NCBI GenBank assembly: GCA_032717465.1
Contig: JAVRFU010003718.1
Span: 2,477,389 to 2,541,388 of the forward strand
Direction: 5' to 3'
Source of the DNA: Coenobita brevimanus
Taxonomy: Eukaryota > Arthropoda > Malacostraca > Decapoda > Coenobitidae
DNA: 64,000 nt
Shown piece by piece: positions 42,296 to 54,038 of this stretch; the stretch's first letter is position 1, and every line of letters begins with the position of its first letter. Both the position numbers and the translations under genes were made by a program. The notes under the pieces were generated by a model, which saw only the letters and a program-made list of their open reading frames with translations, ran no database searches and was not told where the DNA came from.

Positions 42296-44703
42296 TCATT
42301 GTTCCTCTACTGGCAATAAAACTATCAGTCTGTGTACAGAACGCTTGACTTCTACATCATCTACACCCTTGTATGTTGGTCCTGGTTTCTGTACCTTGTA
42401 CCTGATTGTAGCATCTCTCCCTCTGCCATCTCGTCCTGGTTCTGCTACTGTTACCTGAGCCAGTTTCCATTTGCCTAGAACTGAATTAGTATCCTGAACT
42501 AGCACAATGTCGCCAGACTTAAGATTCCTCTTTTCTACATGCCATTTTTGCCTCACTATTAAAGTTGGAAAATAGTCACGGTGCCACTTCTTCCAAAAAC
42601 CAGTAACAATATTGTCTAAAAATTCCAGTCTATTTTTTACATTGTGACAATTCTTCCAAGGACCAGTGGGAGCTCTTGAAGAAGTTCTTCCTAACAGTAA
42701 ATCATTAGGGCATAAATAACTGCCAAGCTCTATGTCTGTCCCTGGCTTGATACCGATTGGCCGCTCATTCAGCATATTTGCAACGTCAAACAAAACTGTC
42801 TGCAGTTCTCCGAATGTAAGACTGCTATCTCCAATCAACATAGTCAAAGACCTCTTAATAAGTTTTACCAGTGACTCGCTACACCCACTCTGCCAAGGTG
42901 CATCAGCAGACTTATTGAAAGACCAAGTCATGCCTTCATGAGATCCAAAATACATCAGCTTATCCACATCCCATTTACTCATTATTTGCCTCAGTTCCTT
43001 ATTGGCAGATACTAGTTGAGGACCACTATCAGAATGTATAGTGCTTGGATACCCTCTGAGAGATACAAATCTAAAAGCAGCAAGGAAATTCTGGGTGTCA
43101 TACCAGTCTACTAGGTCTATGTAAACAGCTCATGTTACTAGACAATTGAAAACTACGCCATAAGCTTTACCACTGGTTCTGTGTTTAACTCTGTCCTTTA
43201 TCTTAAAAGGTCCAAATAAATCAAGTGATATGTGATGGAATGGAGGGGATGGTTGCAACCTTTCATTTAATACCTCACCCATTATCTGACCTTCAACCCT
43301 AGCATTTAGTCTTCTGCATTTTACACATTTGTTTTTGACAGATTTTATCAATCTCCGTACACCTGGAATCCAGAATTTTGTTTGAATCTTAACTAGGGTA
43401 GTTTCAATACCAGAATGATCTACATTGTGTAGATGGGTGACATACAGTCTAGTAAAAGGGTGGTTAACTGGTAGAAGAATGTAACAGTCTTTGTTCCAGT
43501 TGTCTTTAAGCCATTTTGCTATTCTCTGACCTACAGTAATTAATCCTTGTGTGTTCAGGCTTGGTCTTAATCGTTGATATCTGCTGTACCAGTCGGTCGC
43601 CAAGTTCTTTTGTACCTCTCTGATCCACAAAGTTTCTGCTTCTTTTAGCAATATGGCAGACAGTGGTTTACAAATGCCTCTTAAAGATTTTTCTTTACCT
43701 GCAGCCAGTAACCTACTGGTGACTCTTAGCAGCTTATTATAACCATTAAATCTGTCTAAATTAATAAAACTCAGACTGGTCATGATGTCTCTCTTGATCT
43801 CGCAATTCATAGTTACTCCCTTTCTATCTGGTAACTCATCATCACAGAACTGACTAACTGGCCACAGATGAATTGGCTGACATAGGTAATCTGGTCCTTT
43901 CTGCCACACAGAATCAGAATTTAGTTTACTTGGAATCATAGGCCTTGTTAAGAGATCAGCCGGATTATCTTTCGACTGTACCCACCACCATTCACTGGGA
44001 TCAGTTTTATTTTGTATTTCAGCTACTCTGGTGCCTACAAAGGTTTTAAATCCATAAGTCTCCTTTTGAATCTGAGCTTTAACTATGGCAGAGTCCACAA
44101 TATGCATTACTGAATTAAACTTCCAGTCGAGTACTTGCACAATCATTTCTCTGAGCCTGGTCGACAACACAGCACCACACATTTCAAGACGAGGCATTGT
44201 CATTTGTTTAATAGGAGCCAGTCTCTGTTTGGCAGCAATGAAACTAGATTTGAATTTCCCTGACTTAACTTGCCATGTAACATATGCACAAGCTCCGTAT
44301 GCCAGAGTGTTATTGTCAGAAAATATCACTAACATAGGATTTCCAATAGCATCGTCAGACTTAAGACATCTTTCAAAAGTCAAAGCTTCCAATTCATACA
44401 AATCAGTAAAGAAAGTTTTCCATTTTTCCTTCATATCATTAGATAAGGGACTATCCTATCCAGATGTGTGATCCTGTTTGTCTTTCACTATTCTGCTCTG
44501 AATAACTAATTCTCTCAGCAACGCCTTTCCTTGTAGTGTAAATGGTAATACAAGTCCAAGAGGGTCATATATAGATGCTACTTGACTCAAGACCATTCTT
44601 TTAGTGAGAACTGTGGGAAAATTTAACTCAATCTCGGAAAGCTTTAAACTTGGTCCAGTATTCACTTTCTTGATTTTCTTAGAGAAGTTCACTTTAACAC
44701 TGA
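42296..44703 (-). pseudogene. BEL copy B: RNase H, integrase and C-terminal domain
   Basis: Same domains as copy A, with the identical TAG for Trp near 44456. An additional TGA at 43130-43132 falls in the integrase core where copy A has CGA (Arg) and copy C has CAA (Gln). The frame is otherwise maintained on both sides (43130-44434 and 42296-42982), including SDSGPQ and SGCSESLVKL. Cut by LINE R5 at 44704. Confidence 0.92.
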
Positions 44704-46542
44704 AAAGATTAGTAAGAGAGAGTAAGAAGAGAGTGGATGAGGAATTTGGAAGGAATTTGAGTGTAAAGTGGAGGGACTGTAAGAAAATGTTCTGGAGAGA
44801 GGTGAAAAGAGTAAGACAGGGTGGAAGTGAAGTTAGCAGGGGAGTGAAAGATAAAAATGGTAGATCACTAGTGGAGAAGGGAGAAAAAGTGAGCAGATGG
44901 AGAGAACACTTTAAGGAATTGTTGAACGTAGAGGATGGAAGTAATGCGAGTATAAGTGGCTGGGGAATGCCTGGGAGAAGGAGGGAGGTGAGAAGACAGG
45001 AAGAAATCGGTAGGATAGAAGTTGTGGAAGCAATGAAGAAAGTTAAATCAGGGAAAGCCCCAGGAATTGATGGAGTGTGTGGTGAAATGCTGAAGCACTG
45101 GGGAGATAGTAGTAGAATGGATGTGGAAGATGTGCAGATTGGCCTGGGAGGAAGGTAGAGTCCCGGAGGATTGGAAGTCAGGTATAATTATTCCCTTGTA
45201 CAAAGGAAAAGGGGAAAAAGAAGTGTGTGGTAATAATAGGGGCATTTGTCTTCTTAGTATAATAGGAAAAGTGTATGGTAGGATACTTATTGACAGAGTT
45301 AGAGAAAGAACAGAGAAATTAGTTGGAGAAGAACAGGGAGGCTTTAGGAAGGGAAGAGGTTGTGTAGATCAGATATTCATTCTCAGATCATTAGTGGAAA
45401 AGTTTCTAGAGAAGGGAAAGAAGTTATATGCGGCTTTCATGGATTTGGAGAAAGCATATGACAGGGTGGATAGACTAGGATTGTGGAAAGTGTTAAGAAT
45501 ATATGGAGTAGATGGGAAGTTGTTGAATGCTGTGAAGAGTATGTACGATGGTGCGAAGGCTGCAGTGCATGTGGATGGTGAACTAAGTGAATTTTTCTCT
45601 TTGAAAGTTGGGTTGAAACAGGGATGTGTCATGTCTCCATGGCTGTTCAATCTGTACATGGATGGGGTAATAAAAGAGGTACGAGGTAGGGTAGTGGCTG
45701 TTGGAGTGGCCCTGGTGAGAGAGGATAGTGTTTGGAAACTCCCTGTACTGTTGTTTGCAGATGATACTGTGTTGAGTGAAGACGAAGGGGAGCTGCAAGG
45801 CTTGGTGGATGAGTTTGAGAGAGTGTGTAAGAAACGGAATCTAAAGGTGAATGTAGGGAACAGTAAAGTGATGGTCTTTGAGAGAGGTGAAGTCATTGAA
45901 TATACAGCGAGGTTGGATGGTGAGGAATTGGAAAATGTGAGTACGTTTAAGTACTTGGGTAGTGTGATGAGTAAGGATCGAGGTTTGGAGGGTGAATTGC
46001 TTGAAAGGGTACAGCAGGGAAGAAAGGTTGCTGGTTCTTTGAAAGCAGTGATAAGAAACAGGGAAGTGAGCATGGAAGTGAAAAAGTTACTACATGCCAG
46101 TATTGTGATACCAACTCTAACGTACGGAAGTGAAGCTTGGACGTTGTTGGAAGGACACAAGTCAAGAGTGAGAGTGGTGGAAATGAGTTATTTAAGAGGA
46201 GCCTGTGGAGTCACATGGAGAGACAGGCTGATGAATGAGGATATAAAGGAGCGTTGTTGTGTTGATGTGGATGTGATAGGAAGCGTTATGAGGAACACAC
46301 TGAGGTGGTTTGGCCATGTGAAGAGGATGGAGGGTGAAAGACTGACGAAGAGAGTGTATGTGAGTGAGGTGGAGGGGGAAAGAGGGAGGGGGAGGCTGAG
46401 GATGAGATGGAGGGATGGGGTGGAGAGGTATATGAGAGAGGGGGGTGTGAGTTGGGAGCAGGGGAGTGAAATGGCGGGGGACAGGGCGATTTGTTTGTGG
46501 CCACCCCAAACGGGATTGAGGCGTCTGGCAATAGATAGATAG
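44704..46542 (+). mobile_element. RTE-like LINE R5 inside BEL copy B
   Basis: Same start, end and insertion base as R4 in copy A, so it was duplicated with the surrounding BEL sequence rather than inserted twice. It differs by a few substitutions and an 11-base deletion near 46488 (GGGCGA then TTTGTTTGTGG). Confidence 0.95.
44707..46533 (+). pseudogene. LINE R5 reverse transcriptase
   Basis: As R4: linker (44707-45158) and RT (45121-46542) are in different frames because of the same 2-base loss near 45103. FADDTVLSEDEG is present. The 11-base deletion near 46488 shifts the frame, so the terminal CGHPKRD is lost and replaced by an unrelated tail. Confidence 0.9.
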
Positions 46543-47058
46543 ATCAGTTTATCCCCTCTAGGGTCCCAAGTTAAACCCAAAACCTTTTCTTTGCTGGTTT
46601 TCAGTAATATGACATCTTCAAATGTTTCATTTTTGCCAGACAGTATCCAATGTTTGACCTTAAATCCTCCCACAGATCATATTTTCTCAGCATCTCTAAT
46701 TAGTTTGTAAGCTTGATCATAGTTAGTTACTGACTGCACTGTATCATCAACATAAGAGTTTTTGATGATCATCTTGGCTGCTGCTGGATATTCTGACATA
46801 CCCCTTTCGGCTGTGTGACGAAGAGCTAGCATTGCTATTATTCCTCTAGGGCGATCACCAAAAGTTACAGCCGTCATTACATAATGTTCTGTTATCTTAC
46901 TTTCATCCATATTCCTCCATAAAAACCTGTGAGTATGTTGTTCAACAATGCCCAGTCTAACAGCATTATACATCTTAGATATGTCTCCCACTAATGCAAC
47001 TTTTTCGTGACGAAATCTTAACAAAATAGGTAGCAGTTCATTTAACACATTTGGTCCC
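46543..47058 (-). pseudogene. BEL copy B: reverse transcriptase, C-terminal part
   Basis: RT from LNELLPILLRFRHEKVALVG through SYVDDTVQSV and YKLIRDAEKI to a TGA (46677-46679 region, also in copy C), then SVGGFKVKHWILSG-type sequence to LINE R5. The upstream part of the RT lies beyond the TTAA element at 47063-48089. Confidence 0.88.
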
Positions 47059-47062
47059 TTAA

Positions 47063-48089
47063 CCCTTTAACCGCGGGCATTGTTTTGGCCTGACTGTCCT
47101 CTCCCGCGGGGGTTTCAGCCAAATGTAAACAAACCTTTAAACCTTAATAACTCTGCACAGAATAAAGCTAGAGAAAAAAAATAAGGTACCATTAGAAAGT
47201 ACGAACCTTCAGCTTTCCATTGATGTAGGTTTCATGACTTTGTTGACTTTCACAGGACGGGCAGTGCCGTTAGAAGTGAGGGGTGTAAAATCACTATTTT
47301 TCGCTCACACGCCATTACCTTCGCTCATACACCATTACCAAATGCCAACCTCATTCTGATAATAATACTATAAACATATATGAACACTGCACATACGATA
47401 AACACCCACTCTGTGTTCACTGAGGCAGGTAAAAGGCACTGTAATTACCCGCACTTCACTGCCACATCAGCGGTGTTGTAATCACTATTTTTCTCTCACA
47501 CACCATTACCAAATGCCAATCTCATTCTGATAATAATACTATAAACATATATGAAAACTGTACATACGATAAACACCCACTCTGTGTTCACTGAGGCAGG
47601 TAAAAGGCACTGTAATTGCCCGCACTTCACTGCCATATCAGCAGTGTTGTAATCCCTATTTTTCGCTCACACACCATTACCAAATGCCAACCTCATTCTG
47701 ATAATAATACTATAAACATATATGAACACTGCACATACGATAAACACCCACTCTGTGTTCATTAAGGCAGGTAAAAGGCACTGTAATTGCCTGCACTTCA
47801 CCATCACATCAGCAGTGTTGTCACTCACACAGCTGGACAGATACTGATGCGTGTTTGGTCCGGGGTGGGGTGGGGGGCCCAGGGGGTGGGAGGCGGGGCC
47901 CCAGGGGGGGGAAGAGGGAGGTGGGGGTCGGCTGGAGTGAAAGAACTTAATAGCTACTCTCCCTTGAAACAATTGGCGCACGGATAAAACGCGGGGTATT
48001 CAAAATATTAACAAACATTCTAGAATGACACCCGCGGTTTGGTCCAGTTTTTGCAATGTCATTCTGGAATGACACCCGCGGTTAAAGGG
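47063..48089. mobile_element. TTAA element D, non-autonomous piggyBac-type, 1027 bp
   Basis: The perfect 15-base inverted ends CCCTTTAACCGCGGG (47063-47077 and 48075-48089) are flanked by TTAA on both sides (47059-47062, 48090-48093). Copies A and C have the single-TTAA unoccupied site (GGTCCCTTAACCCAGTAG). Internally three tandem units of about 190 bp start with CACCATTACCAAATGCCAA-type sequence (about 47328, 47508, 47690). Near the right end GAATGACACCCGCGGTT occurs twice. No transposase. Confidence 0.95.
47310..47830. repeat. ~190-bp internal tandem repeats of TTAA element D
   Basis: CTCATTCTGATAATAATACT recurs at about 47350, 47521 and 47693, each followed by CGATAAACACCCACTCTGTG. The first and second units are close in sequence; spacing is about 172-190 bases. 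Confidence 0.85.
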
Positions 48090-48093
48090 TTAA

Positions 48094-48331
48094 CCCAGTA
48101 GTCATTTAAACTATAACCCATGTAAGAAGCTGATGAGTTAAATACTATTCTCACTGGAGTTGATACCGAATCAGGCATAAATACTTCGTGGTGATGAATA
48201 TATTGTACAGGACCTGTGTAATTTGTCAACTCCTCTTCTGATAATTTTCTAGCTACATTTCCACCCATCATATCTTTCATCTGATTCTGGTAAGTCTTTG
48301 CATATTCAGGTCCTAATTTAGCCAGTCTCAT
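48094..48331 (-). pseudogene. BEL copy B: reverse transcriptase, N-terminal part
   Basis: MRLAKLGPEYAKTYQNQMKD to YMGYSLNDYWV, interrupted by TTAA element D immediately afterwards. It shares the 10-base deletion at its start with copy A. Confidence 0.88.
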
Positions 48332-49103
48332 TTCATTCGAGCAATAGCCACAGGCAAATTATTTGGCAGCTCAGAAGGATCTTTTAACCAAGGATATTCA
48401 GCTGTCCACTGATTATTGACTTCATCAAGCTTCAAACCTTTCTCAATTAGTTCCAGTTCTCTCCTTTCTTTTATTGTATAGCTGTTAGACACATTGTTAT
48501 ATCCTGACAACCTGCATGACTCGCATTTACTTCCAGTCCACTCAACATCAAAACACTTATCAAGTGACTGCTTCAGACTGTCTGTACTTTCCACCACAAT
48601 ATCATTGGGATAAGTAACACCTGCTAGATGATGGAGCCTGACACACAAATTCTCTGATTTATTGTTTTCTAAATTTAGTGATGGATGATTACCACGTAAG
48701 CAAAATCCAAATTGGTTCTTTAAAATTTGCAGATTCCCAACAGTTTTGACAATTTGTGGTAAGAGTACAGCAATCAGCCCCAACAAGTAAGTCTATACTC
48801 CCCACTGGCCTTGTAATTTCGTCAGCGGAGACGTCCAGTAGACTAGCCACTGCTGACACATTTACATAATTTACATTTGACGTTATTTCTCCGATTCCGT
48901 AAGCCTTAACAGTCCACACTTTGCCTTCTCTGTCAGTCAGTGGCAATGTATATTCCTTGCTGATGTATTTCTCTGTTTGGTTTCCCACTTTTGTGATGGT
49001 CAGATTAATTTCTCTGCCTGATAAGCCTAACTTCGAAGCCATTCTGTGTGTTATAAGAGTCATGTCACTTCCAGGATCCCAAAGAGTGTTAACTGGTTGA
49101 CCA
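48328..49103 (-). pseudogene. BEL copy B: protease and linker
   Basis: Same layout and the same two frame breaks as copy A: DPGSDMTLITHRM to LLVGADCC (48689-49063), then LLPQIVKTVGNLQILKNQFG to NNLPVAIARMK (48328-48786). DPGS replaces the common DSGS. Confidence 0.85.
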
Positions 49104-50488
49104 TTACTGATTACTAATGATCAACAGCACATTAGATTTAGAGATAACACTTTTGTTTATCCCTAAGCCATGAAACATAATGCCATCTCCATGAGCATGA
49201 TGTAAACTAGGATGATGATGTTTTCCACACCTTTGATCGTTATCCACCACATTGCAAGTTCTCTTAAGCTCACAGTTGCGTGCTGTGTGATGTCCTGACA
49301 TGCAGTTAAAGCAAATACCTTTCCTTTTCATTAGATCTATTTTATCAGGAGTACTTAAACTGTAAAATGCTGATCACTCTAATATACTGTGACTTTCCGA
49401 ATCATGATACCAACAATTCTCATTTCTTCTGTTTTTCTTATCTTGTTTACCTATACTTATTTCTGTTAGGGTTTTAGTCAAATTAACCAGACATTGTTCA
49501 ATCTGTGATTGATTTGTCTGTAGACCTCAAAGTGCATCAACTAATTCAGGCTGGTTATAAGATCCTGTAGCTTCCTCAATGAAGTCAGAAGTGGCACTGT
49601 TGATACTGCCTTTACTGTGAGCTGTATTGGTTCTTATTGTTGAGTCCATATATTCCAATACCCGTTTTTCCTTGAGCAGGAACTCAAGTAGCAACTTAAA
49701 GATGCTACCAGAATTACCTGAACTATCTGCATCTATCACCCATTCTCGCTTCTGTGTGTTTGGGAGGACTTTTTCTATCATACTAACTACATTTACTGAA
49801 TCCATTTCTGACTCAAGTTTCATCTTCTTTAAATCTAGCCAGCATCTCTCGACCTTTTCTACTAGTTTCACAAAACCTTTATTATCACCTTCTACCAAAG
49901 GATTTAAAGATTTCAGATCTGAGAGAATCACATCCACGACCTTGCGACTATTCCCATATTTTAAGTCTAATCGCTGAAACATAGCATCATAATCATTCTC
50001 AACCCCTTTGACAGTTTTTATTGCTTCCCCAGACAAACATTGTTTTAATGCAAAGGGATCTTTTCCAAAGGCTTTCATCATTTACCTCTCATAGTCATCT
50101 TTGAAGGCCGGGTACTCTCTTATATCTCCATTGAATGTGGGAGGTGTTAATGCCTTCACTTTAACTGCCTTTGTTGGCACATTTTTATCACAAAGTTTTT
50201 CCAAAGTTATATGAATATCTGTCCGTTTCTTGTCTAATTCTTTCATGTAGTTGTCCTCCTCATCGAGCAACACTCCATCAGCCTGCATACTGTATAATAA
50301 TGCCACATATTTTTTAATCGCTCAACTCCAATGTATGCTTCAGATACCTGATCATAGTTGCTCCAAAGGACGGGTGTGGGGTCTTCTTTATCGATGCCCT
50401 CTTGAAGCAGGTTCAGCTTTCTTGTAAATTTCCGTTTGGCCACAGCTCGCTGCATCTTGATTTCCTCCAATTCTTCCTCACGTCCCAT
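49104..50488 (-). pseudogene. BEL copy B: gag and zinc knuckles
   Basis: Gag from MGREEELEEIKMQRAVAKR (50488) with a frame break near 50310 (a 4-base loss in HEKYVALLYS) and the TAA at 50082 shared with copy A. It continues ALKQCLSGEAIKTVKGVEND to QPELVDAL, stopped at 49527. The knuckle CFNCMSGHHTARNC lies at 49104-49331. Confidence 0.87.
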
Positions 50489-50507
50489 CTTGGAAGTGGT
50501 GTTGAAA

Positions 50508-51467
50508 TGTTAGATCCAACAGGAAACGAAAGGGTAGTTGCAACATTTATTCACATAGTTTCAACCTGGAATAACATATTATAATAAATACAGTTTCAAT
50601 TTTTCAGATATTCTAAAATTCTTTAACTGCCTTGAGCTGATCTTACGAGTTATTCATATAAACGTACAGTCCAAGCATTAAACAGCAAGTCCACCACCAA
50701 CAGTATAAACGAATTTCTGAATTATATGTTATATACATCTCCAAAGTATATAGATCTTGTTCTATGTTCACTATATAACAATAATATAGGTACTAAATCA
50801 ATATTCACTTACACCATGACCCTCCATGGCTCCTGATGGACCATATGGTAGTAACGAAAACCTAGGTGGCTGCATGAGTACTGAAATTTGAATTACTGTA
50901 TATTAGTCATACCTGAAGTATCCTTGCATAATAATAAATAGTAAAAATATTGTATCAAATATCAAGCACACTCTGCCATGACAACTAAAAACTCTGTCAA
51001 GTATTATATCCCACCGATAGTGCCGCAATCTACTCGTATGTCCGGAGCTTCACCAGGCACCGTCAGTCACTACTGCCTATATGGAACTGACCTGAGAATG
51101 AGCACTGAGTGGCCAGGAAGCAGATCACAAACAAATGCTAGCCAGATGCGCACTGATTTACAAATCTTTCTTCCTTACCATAATTATAATAATAAATCGA
51201 TACACAACTAATAGTAAATGTTATTACACATTACATCAATATCTTATTTCAATAGTGTACCCAAATATAATGCAAACACCAAACACATACTGAACACTAA
51301 AATACAGACAGCCAACCGAATCCCATACAACTAGCACAGTTAAGACCTGTCCTTTGCACAATACAAATACTTTACTAATGATTACTAGGTACAATATTTA
51401 AGGTAAACAGTACATAATTACAATACAGTACATATCATCATGAGTGCAGATGATAAATGATGATACA
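50508..51467 (-). repeat. BEL LTR3 (960 bp), shared by copies B and C
   Basis: It has LTR1-type variants from about position 70 on (ACATATTAT, TTATTCATATAAAC, TTGTTCTATG, AATGCAAAC) but the LTR4-type base in GGAAACGAAAGG at position 20. No target-site duplication flanks it. Confidence 0.93.
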
Positions 51468-51497
51468 TTCGCCACCCGCAGAAGAAAAGCTATAAGT

Positions 51498-54038
51498 TCA
51501 TTGTTCCTCTGCTGGCAATAAAACTATCAGTCTGTGTACAGAACGCTCGACTTCTACATCATCTACACCCTTGTATGTTGGTCCTGGTTTCTGTACCTTG
51601 TACCTGATTGTAGCATCTCTCCCTCTGCCATCTCGTCCTGGTTCTGCTACTGTTACCTGAGCCAATTTCCATTTGCCTAGAACTGAATTAGTATCTTGAA
51701 CTAGCACAATGTCGCCAGACTTAAGATTCCTCTTTTCTACATGCCATTTTTGCCTCACTATTAAAGTTGGAAAATAGTCACGGTGCCACTTCTTCCAAAA
51801 ACCAGTAACAATATTGCCTAAAAATTCCAGTCTATTTTTTACATTGTGACAATTCTTCCAAGGACCAGTGGGAGCTCTTGAAGAAGTTCTTCCTAACAGT
51901 AAATCATTAGGGCATAAATAACTGCCAGGCTCTATGTCTGTCCCTGGCTTGATACCGATTGGCCGCTCATTCAGCATATTTGCAACGTCAAACAAAACTG
52001 TCTGCAGTTCTCCGAATGTAAGACTGCTATCTCCAATCAACATGGTCAAAGACCTCTTAATAAGTTTTACCAGTGACTCGCTACACCCACTCTGCCAAGG
52101 TGCATCAGCAGACTTATTGAAAGACCAAGTCATGCCTTCATGAGATCCAAAATACATCAGCTTATCCACATCCCATTTACTCATTATTTGCCTCAGTTCC
52201 TTATTGGCAGATACTAGTTGAGGACCACTATCAGAATGTATAGTGCTTGGATACCCTCTGAGAGATACAAATCTAAAAGCAGCAAGGAAATTCTGGGTGT
52301 CATACCCGTCTACTAGGTCTATGTAAACAGCTTGTGTTACTAGACAATTGAAAACTACGCCATAAGCTTTACCACTGGTTCTGCGATTAACTCTGTCCTT
52401 TATCTTAAAAGGTCCAAATAAATCAAGTGATATGTGATGGAATGGAGGGGATGGTTGCAACCTTTCATTTAATACCTCACCCATTATCTGACCTTCAACC
52501 CTAGCATTTAGTCTTCTGCATTTTACACATTTGTTTTTGACAGATTTTATCAATCTCCGTACACCTGGAATCCAGAATTTTGTTTTAATCTTAACTAGGG
52601 TAGTTTCAATACCAAAATGATCTACATTGTGTAGATGGGTGACATACAGTCTAGTAAAAGGGTGGTTAACTGGTAGAAGAATGTAACGGTCTTTGTTCCA
52701 GTTGTCTTTGAGCCATTTTGCTATTCTCTGACCTACAGTAATTAATCCTTGTGTGTTCAGGCTTGGTCTTAATCGTTGATATCTGCTGTACCAGTCGGTC
52801 GCCAAGTTCTTTTGTACATCTCTGATCCACAAAGTTTCTGCTTCTTTTAGCAATATGGCAGACAGTGGTTTACAAATGCCTCTTAAAGATTTTTCTTTAC
52901 CTGCAGCCAGTAACCTACTGGTGACTCTTAGCAGCTTATTATAACCATTAAATCTGTCTAAATTAATAAAACTCAGACTGGTCGTGATGTCTCTCTTGAT
53001 CTCGCAATTCATAGTTACTCCCTTTCTATCTGGTAACTCATCATCACAGAACTGACTAACTGGCCACAGATGAATTGGCTGACATAGGTAATCTGGTCCT
53101 TTCTGCCACACAGAATCAGAATTTAGTTTACTTGGAATCATAGGCCTTGTTAAGAGATCGGCTGGATTATCTTTCGACTGTACCCACCACCATTCACTGG
53201 GATCAGTTTTATTTTGTATTTCAGCTACTCTGGTGCCTACAAAGGTTTTAAATCCATAAGTCTCCTTTTGAATCTGAGCTCTAACTATGGCAGAGTCCAC
53301 AATATGCATTACTGAATTAAACTTCCAGTCGAGTACTTGCGCAGTCATTTCTCTGAGCCTGGTCGACAACACAGCACCACACATTTCAAGACGAGGCATT
53401 GTCATTTGTTTAATAGGAGCCAGTCTCTGTTTGGCAGCAATTAAACTAGATTTGAATTTCCCTGACTTAACTTGCCATGTAACATATGCACAAGCTCCGT
53501 ATGCCAGAGTGCTATTGTCAGAAAATATCACTAATATAGGATTTCCAATAGCATCGTCAGACTTGAGACATCTTTCAAAAGTCAAAGCTTCCAATTCATA
53601 CAAATCGGTAAAGAAAGTTTTCCATTTTTCCTTCATATCATTAGATAAGGGACTATCCCATCCAGACGTGTGATCCTGTTTGTCTTTCACTATTCTGCTC
53701 TGAATAACTAATTCTCTCAGCAGCGCCTTTCCTTGTAGTGTAAATGGTAATACAAGTCCAAGAGGGTCATATATAGATGCTACTTGACTCAAGACCATTC
53801 TTTTAGTGAGAACTGTGGGAAAATTTAACTCAATCTCGGAAAGCTTTAAATTTGGTCCAGTATTCACTTTCTTGATTTTCTTAGAGAAGTTCACTTTAAC
53901 ACTGAATATCAGTTTATCCCCTCTAGGGTCCCAAGTTAAACCCAAAACCTTTTCTTTGCTGGTTTTCAGTAATTTGACATCTTCAAATGTTTCATTTTTG
54001 CCAGACAGTATCCAATGTTTGACCTTAAATCCTCCCAC
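51498..54038 (-). CDS. BEL copy C: RNase H, integrase, C-terminal domain, open
   Basis: The longest intact frame of the array, 846 residues. It runs from MGGFKVKHWILSG through LGLTWDPRGDKL and SVKVNFSKKIKKVNTGPN, where copies A and B carry the LINE. Then come DHTSGWDSPLSNDMKEKW (Trp retained), RNase H VIFSDNSTLAYGACAY and the H2C2 finger HNVDHFGIETTLVKIKTKFW. The integrase core follows with LDLFGPF, HSDSGPQ and SGCSESLVKL, then the C-terminal domain ending LLPAEEQ. It is preceded by a TGA shared with copy B, so it is not fused to RT. Confidence 0.93.
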   Translation of the reverse strand: MGGFKVKHWILSGKNETFEDVKLLKTSKEKVLGLTWDPRGDKLIFSVKVNFSKKIKKVNTGPNLKLSEIELNFPTVLTKRMVLSQVASIYDPLGLVLPFTLQGKALLRELVIQSRIVKDKQDHTSGWDSPLSNDMKEKWKTFFTDLYELEALTFERCLKSDDAIGNPILVIFSDNSTLAYGACAYVTWQVKSGKFKSSLIAAKQRLAPIKQMTMPRLEMCGAVLSTRLREMTAQVLDWKFNSVMHIVDSAIVRAQIQKETYGFKTFVGTRVAEIQNKTDPSEWWWVQSKDNPADLLTRPMIPSKLNSDSVWQKGPDYLCQPIHLWPVSQFCDDELPDRKGVTMNCEIKRDITTSLSFINLDRFNGYNKLLRVTSRLLAAGKEKSLRGICKPLSAILLKEAETLWIRDVQKNLATDWYSRYQRLRPSLNTQGLITVGQRIAKWLKDNWNKDRYILLPVNHPFTRLYVTHLHNVDHFGIETTLVKIKTKFWIPGVRRLIKSVKNKCVKCRRLNARVEGQIMGEVLNERLQPSPPFHHISLDLFGPFKIKDRVNRRTSGKAYGVVFNCLVTQAVYIDLVDGYDTQNFLAAFRFVSLRGYPSTIHSDSGPQLVSANKELRQIMSKWDVDKLMYFGSHEGMTWSFNKSADAPWQSGCSESLVKLIKRSLTMLIGDSSLTFGELQTVLFDVANMLNERPIGIKPGTDIEPGSYLCPNDLLLGRTSSRAPTGPWKNCHNVKNRLEFLGNIVTGFWKKWHRDYFPTLIVRQKWHVEKRNLKSGDIVLVQDTNSVLGKWKLAQVTVAEPGRDGRGRDATIRYKVQKPGPTYKGVDDVEVERSVHRLIVLLPAEEQ

